Shown piece after piece: positions 34,990 to 44,341 of a DNA stretch of 64,000 nucleotides. Location: contig NZ_CP102847.1 of assembly GCF_013307435.2 (NCBI RefSeq), positions 1 through 64,000 of the forward strand, written 5' to 3'. The translations under genes were made by a program, and so were the position numbers. The DNA comes from Microvirga terrae. GTDB taxonomy: Bacteria > Pseudomonadota > Alphaproteobacteria > Rhizobiales > Beijerinckiaceae. The notes beneath the pieces are model-generated. The model did no database searches, was not told where the DNA came from, and saw only the letters and a list, made by a program, of their open reading frames with translations. Within the stretch, counting starts at the first letter, position 1. Every line of letters begins with the position of its first letter.

Positions 34990-36821
34990 GCTTGGTGAGT
35001 ACGGATCGGTGGATCGAGAATTATGCCCTTATCGGCGACTGTCAGACGGGTGCGCTCGTCGGGCAAGACGGCTCCATTGATTGGCTCTGCTTCCCACGCT
35101 TCGACGCGCCAGCGGTCTTCGCCGCCCTGCTGGGCTCCCATGAGAACGGACGCTGGCGGATCGCGCCCGCCAACGTGGCCGCTATCAGCACACGGCAGTA
35201 CCGGCCCGGCACGTTGATCCTGGAGACGACCTTCAAGACCACGACCGGAACGGCGACCGTTATCGACTTTATGCCGCCGCGGGACGGCGTAGCCAACCTG
35301 ATCCGGATCGTCGAGGGCGTCCGCGGCGAAGTGGATCTCGACTTCGACCTCGTCATGCGGTTCGATTATGGGCGGACCATCCCCTGGGTGAGCCGCATCG
35401 ACGATACCACCCTCCGCGCCATTGCCGGACCGGACGCGCTCACGCTGACGATGCCCGTCGAACTGCAAGGCGAGGACCTGCGCACCAGGGGAAACTTCAC
35501 CGTCCGCGCTGGCGAGCGCCTTGCCTTCAGCCTGATCCACGGATCCTCCCACCTCGGCCCGCCCGACGCCGGGGACCCACTCGATTTGCTCCGCGACACT
35601 GAAGCCTTCTGGACCAGGTTCTCCTCACGCTGTCCCAAGGTCGGGGTCTGGACCGAGGATGTCCGGCGTTCCCTCATTACCCTCAAGGCGCTCACCTACG
35701 AGCCGACGGGCGGTATCGTGGCCGCGGCCACGACCTCGCTGCCGGAGCGGGTCGGTGGCGAACGGAACTGGGACTACCGCTACTGCTGGCTGCGCGACGC
35801 GACCCTGACGCTGATGGCCTTTATGGGACTTGGCTACTACGAGGAGGCCAACGTTTGGCGGGACTGGCTGCTCCGCTCTGTGGCGGGCGACCCGGCCCAG
35901 ATGAAGATAATGTACGGCGTCGCCGGTGAGAGGCATCTCCTGGAGTGGGAGGTGCCGTGGCTTCAGGGCTTCCTTGCGTCGCGTCCGGTGCGGGTCGGCA
36001 ACGCCGCGGCGGGCCAGTTCCAACTCGACGTGTTTGGTGAGGTCGCCGATATGCTCTTGCAGGCGCACAAGGGCGGCCTGCCGCGGCATCCGCGGGCCGA
36101 GGCGCTCAGGCGGGTCATCATGCCGTTCGTGGAGGAGGCATGGAGGCGGCCCGACGAGGGAATCTGGGAGGTACGCGGTGGCCGCCGGCACTTCGTTCAT
36201 TCGAAGGTGATGGCCTGGGTCGCGTTCGACCGGGCGGCGCGACTGACGGAAGGCCTCGACGGCGGTGTGGAACTGGCCTGCCGGTGGCGTCAGGTCGCCG
36301 ATGCCATCCATGGAGAGGTGTGCGAGAAGGGCTTCGACCCCGCGCTTGGCAGCTTTGTCCAGTCCTACGGCTCGACCGCGCTCGACGCGAGCCTGCTCCA
36401 CATCCCGCTCACTGGGTTCCTGCCCGCGGACGACCCGCGGGTCGTCGGGACGGTCGGGGCGATCGAGCGGCGCCTGATGCGTAATGGGTTCCTCCTGCGA
36501 TACGATACCGACCAGGTGGCCGACGGCCTGCATGGGGAGGAGGGAGTGTTCCTCGCGTGCAGTTTCTGGCTGACGGACGTCTATGTCATGATGGGCCGCC
36601 ACGCGGAGGCCGTGGCGCTCTTCGAGCGGATGCGTTCGCTGCAGAACGACGTCGGCCTGCTTGCCGAGGAGTACGATCCAGTGGCAGGCCACATGCTGGG
36701 TAACTTCCCGCAGGCCTTCAGTCATGTCGGCCTGATCATCACGGCTCTGAACCTCGCCCGCACGATCGGGCCAGCTGAAGAGCGGGCGGGACAGCCCGCG
36801 GCCGTTCCGGGAGCCGCGTAA
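34986..36821 (+). CDS. Glycoside hydrolase family 15 enzyme (trehalase/glucoamylase-like)
   Basis: A 611-aa protein. The N-terminal beta domain starts IENYALIGDCQTGALVG and the (alpha/alpha)6 catalytic part contains NWDYRYCWLRDA. Catalytic glutamate candidates are in GEEGVFLACSFW and LLAEEYDP. Members hydrolyse alpha-glucosides such as trehalose or maltodextrins; no signal peptide, so cytosolic. It is translationally coupled to the AraC-type regulator, which may control it. Confidence 0.88.
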   Translation: MSLVSTDRWIENYALIGDCQTGALVGQDGSIDWLCFPRFDAPAVFAALLGSHENGRWRIAPANVAAISTRQYRPGTLILETTFKTTTGTATVIDFMPPRDGVANLIRIVEGVRGEVDLDFDLVMRFDYGRTIPWVSRIDDTTLRAIAGPDALTLTMPVELQGEDLRTRGNFTVRAGERLAFSLIHGSSHLGPPDAGDPLDLLRDTEAFWTRFSSRCPKVGVWTEDVRRSLITLKALTYEPTGGIVAAATTSLPERVGGERNWDYRYCWLRDATLTLMAFMGLGYYEEANVWRDWLLRSVAGDPAQMKIMYGVAGERHLLEWEVPWLQGFLASRPVRVGNAAAGQFQLDVFGEVADMLLQAHKGGLPRHPRAEALRRVIMPFVEEAWRRPDEGIWEVRGGRRHFVHSKVMAWVAFDRAARLTEGLDGGVELACRWRQVADAIHGEVCEKGFDPALGSFVQSYGSTALDASLLHIPLTGFLPADDPRVVGTVGAIERRLMRNGFLLRYDTDQVADGLHGEEGVFLACSFWLTDVYVMMGRHAEAVALFERMRSLQNDVGLLAEEYDPVAGHMLGNFPQAFSHVGLIITALNLARTIGPAEERAGQPAAVPGAA

Positions 36822-36950
36822 GGGCACGTTCGGGCCGGACCCACGGATAGTCATCTGCCGCGGGGCTGGCGCCAAAGTCCCCACAGCCTGAACGCCGACC
36901 CCACCTCAACCGCTTCAACCCTTCGCCAGTGGTATCTATCCCGAAGCAAT

Positions 36951-37047
36951 GGCAGCAATCACGCTGCAAGCACGTCAATCGCTCTGGCGCAGTGGTGAAC
37001 GCGGTCCGGTAGATTCTGGCCCATGAGCTTAGTGCCAGGAGGCCGCT
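36951..37047 (+). repeat. 98-nt leader repeat upstream of pseudo-receiver copy 2
   Basis: Matches 3878-3975 (upstream of the decarboxylase-like gene) with a single 1-nt indel; GCTCTGGCGCA and GTCCGGTAGATT are identical. It ends in the ribosome-binding site GCCAGGAGG before ATG 37048. Confidence 0.55.
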
Positions 37048-37464
37048 ATGAACACAACTGAGCAGGAACGCATCCTCATCGTCGACCCCAACCCGCTGTT
37101 TTTGGAGAAACTCGCACAAGGACTTCGGGCCAGAAACTTCGATGTTGTGACGACCGTGTCCAGCATGCAGGCCTTCCACATCCTGAGGGATTGGAGCCGC
37201 CCTGTTGATTGGCTCTTCAGCCGTGCAACCCTGCCTGGCCTAATCGATGGCTGGATTTTGGCCGATGAATACCACGATAGCCATCCCAATCGTGCTGCCG
37301 TGATTGCCGCTTCGCAAGCGAAGGTCTGCGCCCAAGGACATGTCGTTCTCAAGGATCCGTCGCCGGCCGCCGTGCTCGACACGATGCAGTGCATCATGGC
37401 TCAAAACCAGGCGCCGGAGATAGCAAGCCACACCAAAGGAAGCGAAGAGCGACTTGCCGCCTAA
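37048..37464 (+). CDS. Degenerate receiver-domain (pseudo-receiver) protein, copy 2
   Basis: A 138-aa paralogue of 2714-3130 with the same features: Asp13 in ILIVD, Arg59 at the phosphoacceptor position, and the identical stretch LPGLIDGWILADEYHD. The end of the fold reads LKDPSP, closer to the canonical Lys-Pro than copy 1. There is no output domain. AGGAGG precedes the ATG. It follows the GH15 gene by 226 bp and has its own leader. Probably a conserved stand-alone adaptor; partner unknown. Confidence 0.75.
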   Translation: MNTTEQERILIVDPNPLFLEKLAQGLRARNFDVVTTVSSMQAFHILRDWSRPVDWLFSRATLPGLIDGWILADEYHDSHPNRAAVIAASQAKVCAQGHVVLKDPSPAAVLDTMQCIMAQNQAPEIASHTKGSEERLAA

Positions 37465-37561
37465 GAACTCACAGCAACGTCCGACCGCCGGAGATCGACG
37501 GGATTGCAATCTGTGTCGAATGATCCTGCCGATTCGTCGTCCTACAAGCCAGGAGACCGCC

Positions 37562-37663
37562 ATGGAACGCGACAACGAGCAAGGATCCTTCTGGGCCTCC
37601 GCCACCGCAGTTCTCGCACTGACAGGCGTGGTTGGCATGCTTTATCTGCCGCTGCTTCTCTGA
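37562..37663 (+). CDS. 33-aa single-helix membrane peptide
   Basis: ATG 37562 is preceded by CCAGGAGA; the product has a charged start (MERDNEQGSFW) and one hydrophobic helix (ASATAVLALTGVVGMLYLPLLL). It is 97 nt downstream of pseudo-receiver copy 2. No family is recognised; the ribosome-binding site and clean helix are the support. Confidence 0.45.
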   Translation: MERDNEQGSFWASATAVLALTGVVGMLYLPLLL

Positions 37664-37708
37664 AGCAATTTCAATCTGGGTTTCAATTCGTTGAAGGTCC
37701 GTGTGCTG

Positions 37709-37799
37709 ATCGGGGATGCGGCACAAGATCGGAGACTGACAAAGCATGCCGGATATATCTTACGCTGAGTGGAAACTCGCTTTAGCTGAATCGAGCAGT
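37709..37799. repeat. 91-bp dispersed repeat, copy 2
   Basis: Gap-free match to 1284-1374. Here the possible 18-residue coding stretch (from ATG 37746) runs on for about 28 unrelated codons to a TAA just past 37880. The copy lies between the 33-aa peptide gene and the convergent helicase gene. Confidence 0.7.
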
Positions 37800-37825
37800 A
37801 TTTTATATCGGACACGACCTCAGAA

Positions 37826-37843
37826 AAACCCGCCTGTGGGTTT
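37826..37843. terminator. Small hairpin between convergent genes
   Basis: AAACCC-GCCTGT-GGGTTT, a 6-bp stem with A/T tails on both sides, 35 nt downstream of the helicase stop on the minus strand. It could act in both directions but is weak. Confidence 0.35.
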
Positions 37844-37877
37844 GATCGAAGGTCGGTCGGTTTGCCCGGCGATGTCG

Positions 37878-39929
37878 CTAGCGTAAGGAACGACGAAGAT
37901 ACTCGGCCAACAAAGCGTCATGCGGGTTGCGGTTGGGCAGGAACTTCAAGGCGACGAGCCGGCTGACAATCTCATCAGGCGAGCGCTTCAGGATCAGAGA
38001 CATCTCCTCAAGACTGGTTGAGGATGCATACGCCGCCTGAAGGCGCGTATCCTCACGGGATGTCCACGGTCTTGAGCCAGGTGATGGTGTCTCGCGCGAA
38101 CTCCTGCGAGCGGTTGGGCCGGATGTCGGGTGTGACCTCTTCGTTGCGAGTTGAGCCCGTTCTCCGAGGCTCGCCAAAGGCACGCGACTGTCAGCCCCGG
38201 CCATGTTCGGGCCGGTCCAAATGACCTCCGGATGATGCATCTCGAACAGAAATGGAGAGGGGTCCGACTTTGTCCCGAAACGTTCCGCAGCATAGGTGAG
38301 GGCAAGACGACGCTTGGTCCGCGTGATCGCCACATAGGCGACCCGTCGCTCCTCCTCGGTATCGGCTGAATTGCCGTGGGGCATGACCCCATCCTCAAGC
38401 CCGACAAGGAACACCGTGTCCCACTCAAGCCCCTTCGCGGAATGGACCGTCGACAGAACAACACTGTTCGCGTGCGGGCGCTTGGTCGCTTGGGTCTGCT
38501 CGGCAATCCGCATCTCGAGTTCTTCAACCGACGAACAGGAGGTCGCCAGCATGGCGACTCCGTCGACGATGCTCTCCCATTCCGCCCGCTCCCGGCCGGA
38601 TGCTCGTATGGGGAGAGCCTCAGCGATGATCCGCTGGACGTGAGCGCACGAGCTTTGGAAGTCGCGTCTCGTGCGGCGATCGATCAGGTCCAGACGCTCG
38701 CGGGTGATGTCACCCCGTTTGCCCATCCCCATCTTCTCGAGGGCTGCCGCACTTTTGGAGTCGCGCAAATAGAAGAGGGAGCCGACGAATAGTTTGGCTG
38801 GGGAACTCTGCCAGAAATCTCCAGCACCCCGGACTTCGAAGGGAATGTCGAGAGCGCGAAGCGCTGCCTGGAAGTGGATGCCGATGGTTCCCGACCGGTA
38901 CAGAACAGCCATCTGCCGGGGCTCCAGACCCTTGCTGATGAGCTGTGAAATCGCAGCGGCAACTTGTCGGGCCTCCACAGCCGGCAGGCTGTACCCGCGG
39001 ACGACAATGTCACATGGGCCCTGGTTGACGGCGCTGTAGTCCTTATCCACCCGTCCTTCGTTCTTGCGGATCAACTTCTTTGCGGTTCGGACGATCCCGG
39101 GAGCGGAGCGATAGTTCCGGTCGAGAATGTGAACCTGGCTCCCGGGATAGCGTTCTTGGAAGTTCAAGATGTATCCGACATCAGAGGCCCGAAACGCATA
39201 GAGGGTCTGATCGTCGTCCCCAACAGCCCAGAGCTTCACCCCTACCCGGACAAAATGCGAGATCAGCAGGTCCTGTCCAGGGTTCACGTCCTGGTATTCG
39301 TCGACGAGAAGGTGATCATAGGCTCGTACGATACTCCGGCCGTAATTAGGATCACCGTCCATGGCTTGGACCAGACGGGGCACCATGTCGGCGAAATCGA
39401 TGGCTCCTGCCCGGTTCAAAGCGTCCTCATAGACACGGAAGAACTCGACCGCAGACCGGCCGAGCTCATCCCCTCGGTTGAGCGCCGCCTCAAAGGTCCT
39501 GGCGTCGAGCAGGCGCTCCTTGGCCGATCCGATAATGTCGAGGATGTCCTCATCCTCGTTCCAGTACATGCGCCTCTTCGAGAAAACCGCACGCTGCTCC
39601 GGTGTGTCCCATATCTGGATTGCACTGGGCAGCCCCGCGGCCGCCGGATTGCGTCTCAGGCACCGATAGGCGAAGCCGTGGAATGTGAAGATCTCGAGAT
39701 GTTTCGGCAGGAGGTCGGGCAAGGCGGCGGAAATCCGCTGCCTCATCTCCTCGACCGCTTTCTTGGTGAATGTCACGGCCAGGATCCGCCGTGGATCCAC
39801 CCCCTGCCGCACGAGATGAATAAATCGCCCCGTCAGCGTACTGGTCTTGCCGGATCCCGGGCCGGCCAGGGTGAGCTGGATGGGTGCATCACAGGTGGCG
39901 GCACCCCGCTGAGATGGGTCGAGCGGCAT
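37878..39929 (-). CDS. UvrD/Rep-family DNA helicase
   Basis: A 683-aa superfamily 1A helicase. Walker A AGPGSGKT lies at residues 22-29, then FTKKAVEEMRQR (Ia), VDEYQDVNPGQD (II), GDDDQTLYAFR (III), VHSAKGLEWD (V) and YVAITRTKRRL (VI). The last 60 residues (WTSREDTRL, LILKRSPDEIVSRLVALKFL) form a SANT/Myb-like tail, absent from standard UvrD. The start at ATG 39929 overlaps the exonuclease stop (TGATG), so the pair is coupled. It is probably a 3'-5' helicase of DNA repair or an accessory system. Confidence 0.9.
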   Translation of the reverse strand: MPLDPSQRGAATCDAPIQLTLAGPGSGKTSTLTGRFIHLVRQGVDPRRILAVTFTKKAVEEMRQRISAALPDLLPKHLEIFTFHGFAYRCLRRNPAAAGLPSAIQIWDTPEQRAVFSKRRMYWNEDEDILDIIGSAKERLLDARTFEAALNRGDELGRSAVEFFRVYEDALNRAGAIDFADMVPRLVQAMDGDPNYGRSIVRAYDHLLVDEYQDVNPGQDLLISHFVRVGVKLWAVGDDDQTLYAFRASDVGYILNFQERYPGSQVHILDRNYRSAPGIVRTAKKLIRKNEGRVDKDYSAVNQGPCDIVVRGYSLPAVEARQVAAAISQLISKGLEPRQMAVLYRSGTIGIHFQAALRALDIPFEVRGAGDFWQSSPAKLFVGSLFYLRDSKSAAALEKMGMGKRGDITRERLDLIDRRTRRDFQSSCAHVQRIIAEALPIRASGRERAEWESIVDGVAMLATSCSSVEELEMRIAEQTQATKRPHANSVVLSTVHSAKGLEWDTVFLVGLEDGVMPHGNSADTEEERRVAYVAITRTKRRLALTYAAERFGTKSDPSPFLFEMHHPEVIWTGPNMAGADSRVPLASLGERAQLATKRSHPTSGPTARRSSRETPSPGSRPWTSREDTRLQAAYASSTSLEEMSLILKRSPDEIVSRLVALKFLPNRNPHDALLAEYLRRSLR

Positions 39930-40426
39930 CAGGGTCGATTGAGCTTGAGAAACAAGTGGGCTGCCAGAAGTGCATCGTTCAAGGCGTCGTGCTCGTCGCG
40001 AAGGTGGGCGACGCTGATGCCGGCTTGAGAGCACGCGTGCCGGAGCTTGCCCGGAAGGCCCGATCGCTTGGCCAGGGCCATGGTGCAGGAAAAGCGCTCC
40101 CGGGGATAAACCGGATGGGCGGCGCGCTCGAACTCTCGCTTGAGCGTGTTGTACTCGTAGACATAGTTGTGAGCCACGATCGTGGCGTCACCCACGAACT
40201 CGACAAGCTCCGGGATCACCTCCTCGAAGTACGGCTCCTTCTGCAGATCTTCGAGCGAAATGCGATGAACGGCGTAACAGAACCGGCTCATGGCCGAGTG
40301 CGGCTTGATCCGGCGCACCAGCGAGCGGGATGATATGGTGTTGCGGACCACCTCAACATCGGCGATCTCGACAATGTGGTCGTATGATTGCGCTGTTTCG
40401 ACGTCGATAACCACATGTCTGGTCAT
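39929..40426 (-). CDS. DEDD-family 3'-5' exonuclease (DnaQ-like)
   Basis: A 165-aa stand-alone exonuclease: motif I VVIDVETAQ, motif II VAHNYVYEYNTLKREF and motif III HDALNDALLAAH (DEDDh type). Coupled by overlap to the UvrD-like helicase. A helicase plus exonuclease pair outside uvr or rec operons is common in accessory DNA-processing modules; the role here is inferred only from the neighbours. Confidence 0.85.
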   Translation of the reverse strand: MTRHVVIDVETAQSYDHIVEIADVEVVRNTISSRSLVRRIKPHSAMSRFCYAVHRISLEDLQKEPYFEEVIPELVEFVGDATIVAHNYVYEYNTLKREFERAAHPVYPRERFSCTMALAKRSGLPGKLRHACSQAGISVAHLRDEHDALNDALLAAHLFLKLNRP

Positions 40427-40519
40427 GGTACACTGCGAGGCAAGAGGCTGAGAAAATGGCTCATGAGCAGTTTTCTAGAAGAGAGGCAGCCAAATTGCCA
40501 GACCAGCGGCCAGTCCTGA

Positions 40520-40821
40520 TGCAGGCCCCAGTCGGCTGTTCAGGACTACAATGATCCGAACCGGCTGTGTGTCAGAGCTCGTAAAAAGGGGCACTTGAAG
40601 CGGCTGTTCCCTGACGGCAGATCATCGAGATCCCGAACCGGAATTATGCGTGCCGCATCTTTGTGACCAAGCAGGAGTTCGCCGAACTCTTGGGCTGGCG
40701 GGCCGGACGAATCGACTATCCGAATTTCAAGAACAGCGTCCGGGATTACGGCCTGCACGACCTATACGCTGACTTCTGGGAGCTCCACTGGTCCTACCAG
40801 CAGAGAACTGGTCAACTGTGA
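40520..40821 (+). pseudogene. Frameshifted hypothetical gene remnant
   Basis: Two frames join at about 40618: the first encodes DYNDPNRLCVRARKKGHLKR and LFPDG, the second IIEIPNRNYACRIFVTKQEF through IDYPNFKNSVRD to the stop at 40819-40821. One missing base between them separates the frames. No start codon is evident upstream of 40520. The C-terminal part looks like a small uncharacterised protein family. The rest of 40427-40933 shows nothing else. Confidence 0.5.
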
Positions 40822-40933
40822 CGGCATCCTAGCCCACCAATCCACAACCCGCTCCGACCGGCTGGCCGCATCATTCAAAGACTCCGCCTATGCTGATCCG
40901 CTGACTCCTTCTATGCCTCAGGAAGACTTGCGC

Positions 40934-41533
40934 ATGACGATAGAACCAATCCTTGTCGCCGGCCTCAAGAACCTTGCCACAGAGTTTCATCCCCACGAGT
41001 TGGCCTACCTGGCGGCTACCTGCAAAATCGAATTCCCGATCCGGGACAAGCTCGCCTTCTATCTTCACAGGGAGCTTGCACCATCCGGTCTGATCGTTGC
41101 CCGGGAATGGAGCCACATTGATCTTGCCATCGTGCTCTCAACGGGACAGCCTGCCGCTTTTCTCGAGGCGAAGGCGATGTACACGTTCGATGCCTTGAAG
41201 AACCCATCGCACTTCACCAGTGCAACGTCGGCGGATGAGAAGAAAGCCAAGGCATTGGCGGGACCGGACACGGCAGTCTATTCCCTTCTCCTCGCAACAC
41301 ACCTCGATCAGCCCGTCCTGGCTCCGAACCTGAAGGTCGTCAAATACTCCGCCGGGATCAATCGTGCCCTTCAGACTCACCAGACCGGCGATAAGGTGCG
41401 AGCGAAGGCAATCGAAGCCATCGGACAGGAGCTGGCTCATCGGCATGTGGTGAAGACTGGGGAGATCAGCGGCGGCACCGCTTTTGGGATCGGCGTCTCA
41501 GTGCTCTACTGGCTGGTGCGCAACGATGAGTGA
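40934..41533 (+). CDS. Hypothetical protein, possible PD-(D/E)XK nuclease fold
   Basis: A 199-aa protein without a recognised family. WSHIDLAIVLSTGQPAAFLEAKAM has the spacing of a PD-(D/E)XK core (Asp, then Glu-x-Lys), with mixed hydrophobic strands around it; this is a visual match only. AGGAAG lies before ATG 40934 (an ATG at 40913 is also in frame). Its last codons overlap the start of the small gene at 41526, so the two form an operon now broken by IS630. Confidence 0.5.
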   Translation: MTIEPILVAGLKNLATEFHPHELAYLAATCKIEFPIRDKLAFYLHRELAPSGLIVAREWSHIDLAIVLSTGQPAAFLEAKAMYTFDALKNPSHFTSATSADEKKAKALAGPDTAVYSLLLATHLDQPVLAPNLKVVKYSAGINRALQTHQTGDKVRAKAIEAIGQELAHRHVVKTGEISGGTAFGIGVSVLYWLVRNDE

Positions 41534-41564
41534 GGCACCCGAGATGAGCAAGGCACGGCAACTA

Positions 41565-42973
41565 GTGGGTCGTCTGCCGTGGGATCTGGTATAGTGGTGT
41601 GGTGATCCTCGTGCTGCGAGGTGCCCCATGTCGCGCCACCAGAAAGATCCCTTGCGTCCGCTCACCGCGGCCGAGCGCATAGAACTCACCCGCCTGAGCC
41701 ACTCGCAGAGCGCCCCCGCCGCTGGAGTCGACCGGGCTCGCGCCCTGCTGGCGATTGCCGATGGAGCCAGTTACACAGCAGCCGCCTATCTGGTCGGGCG
41801 CGGCCACAACGAGACCATCTCGGCCTGGGTCAGCCGCTTCAACCGCGAAGGGCTGGCGGCTGTGCGCCCGCACCACGGCGGCGGGCCGCGCATCCGCTAC
41901 GGGGCTCAAGAGCAGCAGCGCATCCTGGCTGAGTGGGCGCGAGCGCCGCAGCGGGAGCAGGATGGCAGCGCCACCTGGTCGTTGAGCCTGCTGCAGAAGG
42001 CGCTGCGCCAAGCCCCTGATGGCCTGCCGCGGGTGAGCCGGTTCACCATCGCCCGTATCCTGCACGAGGCGGGTCTGAGCTGGCAGAAGAGCCGCACCTG
42101 GTGCGAGACCGGCGTGAGCCTGCGGCGGCGTAAGGACGGCGCGGTGCGCGGCAGCGATCCGGATGCGGCTGCCAAAAAAAGCTGATCGAGCAGGCCTATA
42201 CATCCGGCACGCAGCTGGGACTATCGGTCTGGTGCGAGGACGAGGCGGGCCCATTCCAGGCCGTTCCACATCCTGGTGTGTCGTGGCAGCCGCGGCGCCA
42301 CCCTGCCATCCAACCGCACGAGTATGTCCGCGGCGGCACGACCAAGATCCTGACGCTGTTCCATCCCGCCTCCGGCCAAGTGCGCCTGCAATCGGCCGAG
42401 CGATGCACGAATGCGGTGCTGCATCCGTGGCTGCGGGAGCACCTGAGCGCAGTTCTCGCGGAGTTGCCAGCGCCGGCTCCCGTACAAGATCCCGCCGCTA
42501 CGCGCACCGCCTGGGGGATGTGGCAAGCGGGATTGACGCTGCCGTTTACCTTGCCGGAGAAGTTGCCGCCGCTGCGGCTTCTGCTGGTGTGGGATAATCT
42601 CACCGGCCACAAGACGCCCGAACTGGTGCTGTGGTTGTGCGCCCATGGCATCATGCCGTTGTACACGCCCGTGGGTGGCAGTTGGCTCAACATGGCCGAG
42701 TCGATCCAGCGCGTCCTCAAACGCCGCGCGCTCGCCGGGCAACATCCGCACAGCCCTGTGGAGATCGGCAGTTGGTTCGAGCAGACGGCGCGAGGCTGGA
42801 ACGCGCAGCCGACGCCGTTTGTCTGGAATGGCAAACGCCGGCAGCGACGACGGCGCGCGTCTCAGGATCCGCTCCATCGGCTCGGCGGCTCCGGAGCTTG
42901 TACGCGCCAGCCACTCCCTCAGCACAGAGCAAAGGAGCCAGCAAAATGCCAGGTCCTATAGCAGACGACCCAC
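41565..42973 (+). mobile_element. IS630-family insertion sequence
   Basis: A 1409-bp element. Terminal inverted repeats GTGGGTCGTCTGC (41565-41577 and, inverted, 42961-42973) are perfect for 13 bp with weaker similarity further in. TA dinucleotides at 41563-41564 and 42974-42975 are the target duplication expected for the Tc1/mariner-like IS630 family. The element carries a two-frame transposase gene and looks intact and recent, since both ends and the target duplication are unaltered. Confidence 0.92.
41628..42961 (+). CDS. IS630-family transposase made by -1 frameshifting
   Basis: The first frame (41628-42185) encodes the helix-turn-helix N-terminal part ([20 protein letters not shown]). 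It ends after an A7 run at 42174-42180; a -1 shift there enters the second frame ([21 protein letters not shown] onward), which ends at 42961. DDE residues: Asp in VWCEDEAG, Asp in [11 protein letters not shown] and Glu in NMAESIQ. Programmed frameshifting or slippage at A-runs is known for many IS630 members. An inactivating indel is the alternative. Confidence 0.88.
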
Positions 42974-43412
42974 TAGTGGGCCGGTTCCAGGTACTGAAAA
43001 GCGACTTCCTCCGCGAAAAGGCAAACCGGGATGATCCGCGGGCGCCCTTCTATGCGGCAATGCTCGTAGCCGATACGTATGAGGCATATTACCGTCTGGC
43101 GGATTCAGGGCCCGTGACCGTCGAGAGTTATAAGTCCGGCCCGATTACATCGCATATGGAGATCATGTACGCCCGTCGGAGTGGATGGATTCAATATATC
43201 TAAGGGGCGTTTGTTCGTCGGGTCGTCGATCGCCACATCCTGCGTGGCGAGTCGTGGCCATCTCGACCACCAGCGAGCAGTCCTAGCATCTCAAGGAGGG
43301 CCCTCGGCCGTCTCCCCGCAATCACGATACGGAGCCCTCACCTGATCCAGCTGGCCGTGGAACCAGACTTCGGGTGTCAGTGAAAGATCGGCTGGTCCTG
43401 CACTGAGGCCAC

Positions 43413-43790
43413 TCATTCGAAGAACCGGATCAGGTCCTCGTACAGCCCCATGAAAAGATCGGCATCGTACTCCGCCTGGCCGGGCAATTTCTTCGCCATC
43501 TCATTCACCTGGGCGACGGTCCTTCCATATGCAAAGCATTCCTCGTAGATTCGCCGACGGTGGATATTGTCAGCCCGGACGACCTCATCAATGGGTCGTC
43601 CGGTCAGAATGATTCGGCTCCCTGGATTGAAGTGATATCGCTTCCGGAATTCTCGATAGGAACTCTTGTTCGGAAACCCGTCTCGGATCGCAAGCCATTC
43701 CGCTTGGGTGGAAATTTCGCCAGTGCTGATCATTCTTTTGAAGTCTCCCGGCACTGCTGGTTTCAGAACAAGATCCTTGCCCAATCGCAC
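43413..43790 (-). CDS. Hypothetical protein
   Basis: A 125-aa protein starting at GTG 43790 (no strong ribosome-binding site seen). It is charged and mostly helical, with FPNKSSYREFRKRYHFNPGSR in the middle and an acidic end (YDADLFMGLYEDLIRFFE). No family is recognised. It lies between the IS-disrupted locus and the nuclease-like gene at 43902, in a stretch of small unrelated genes typical of an accessory region. Confidence 0.5.
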   Translation of the reverse strand: MRLGKDLVLKPAVPGDFKRMISTGEISTQAEWLAIRDGFPNKSSYREFRKRYHFNPGSRIILTGRPIDEVVRADNIHRRRIYEECFAYGRTVAQVNEMAKKLPGQAEYDADLFMGLYEDLIRFFE

Positions 43791-43901
43791 GATAGGATAG
43801 AATGGACCTGCCGGAAGAGAGAATCCGAATTACACGCCAGCGAATGAGGTCTCATTTGACGGGCCGGGTGATCTCGAGGAAGTTGAACGCGCGGAGAATG
43901 T

Positions 43902-44300
43902 CTAGATTTTCCGGGAGAGATTGATGCCGTATTCAGGGGCGCTTATTCCCTCAGGGTAATCGTTGTCACGAAAGACCCCACAGGGCGTCAACCACCGCGT
44001 CGACGGGATAAAGAACATCTCGAAGCTCGGACCGGAGAACACGATGAGACATAATGCGAGATCAGGCGCGGGCTTGAAATGTTTCTTGCGCATGAAGACA
44101 TAGCCGGTCCCTCGCAACGACTTGACCTGCACCTTCACATAGCCGGTGTCATCCCTGTGAATCAGGAGATCGACGCCTCGGTCATCGACTTCCGGGATGT
44201 AGATCGAAAATCCCTGTTTCGCGAACTCGATCCGCGCGATGTATTCTGCAATCTGCCCAATCTGCTGAGGGCTGACGGAGGACCAGTTCTCGCTAATCAT
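43902..44300 (-). CDS. PD-(D/E)XK nuclease-like protein
   Basis: A 132-aa protein with the core of a restriction-endonuclease-like fold: Glu in GQIAEYIARIEFAKQG, Asp in DRGVDLLIHRD and the Gln-x-Lys in VKVQVKSLRGTGY, as in Holliday-junction-resolvase-like and intron-endonuclase-like families. Catalytic residues appear present. It is divergent from the 79-aa gene at 44342. The substrate and partner are unknown. Confidence 0.65.
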   Translation of the reverse strand: MISENWSSVSPQQIGQIAEYIARIEFAKQGFSIYIPEVDDRGVDLLIHRDDTGYVKVQVKSLRGTGYVFMRKKHFKPAPDLALCLIVFSGPSFEMFFIPSTRWLTPCGVFRDNDYPEGISAPEYGINLSRKI

Positions 44301-44341
44301 GGTGATGTAATTTGGAGCCTGAGAGGAGGAGAGCGCTTTTC

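Larger units (their letters stand above)
41526..43203 (+). pseudogene. 88-aa gene interrupted by the IS630 element
   Basis: Codons 1-13 (41526-41564, MSEAPEMSKARQL) lie before the insertion and codons 14-88 plus stop (42976-43203, starting VGRFQVLKSDFLREK and ending SGWIQYI) after it. Removing the element plus one TA restores a single unbroken frame of 88 residues. The start overlaps the end of the upstream gene by 8 nt. The family is unknown. The downstream part alone could still be read from within the element (ATG 42946), adding foreign residues. Confidence 0.8.

Noticed and set aside
35625..36884. 419-codon minus-strand frame opposite the GH15 gene
   Set aside because: Shadow frame without ribosome-binding site; the plus strand is a clear GH15 enzyme.
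41590..41605. Additional copy of the palindromic element (GGTATAG near 41594)
   Set aside because: It lies inside the IS630 left end and lacks the left half-site.
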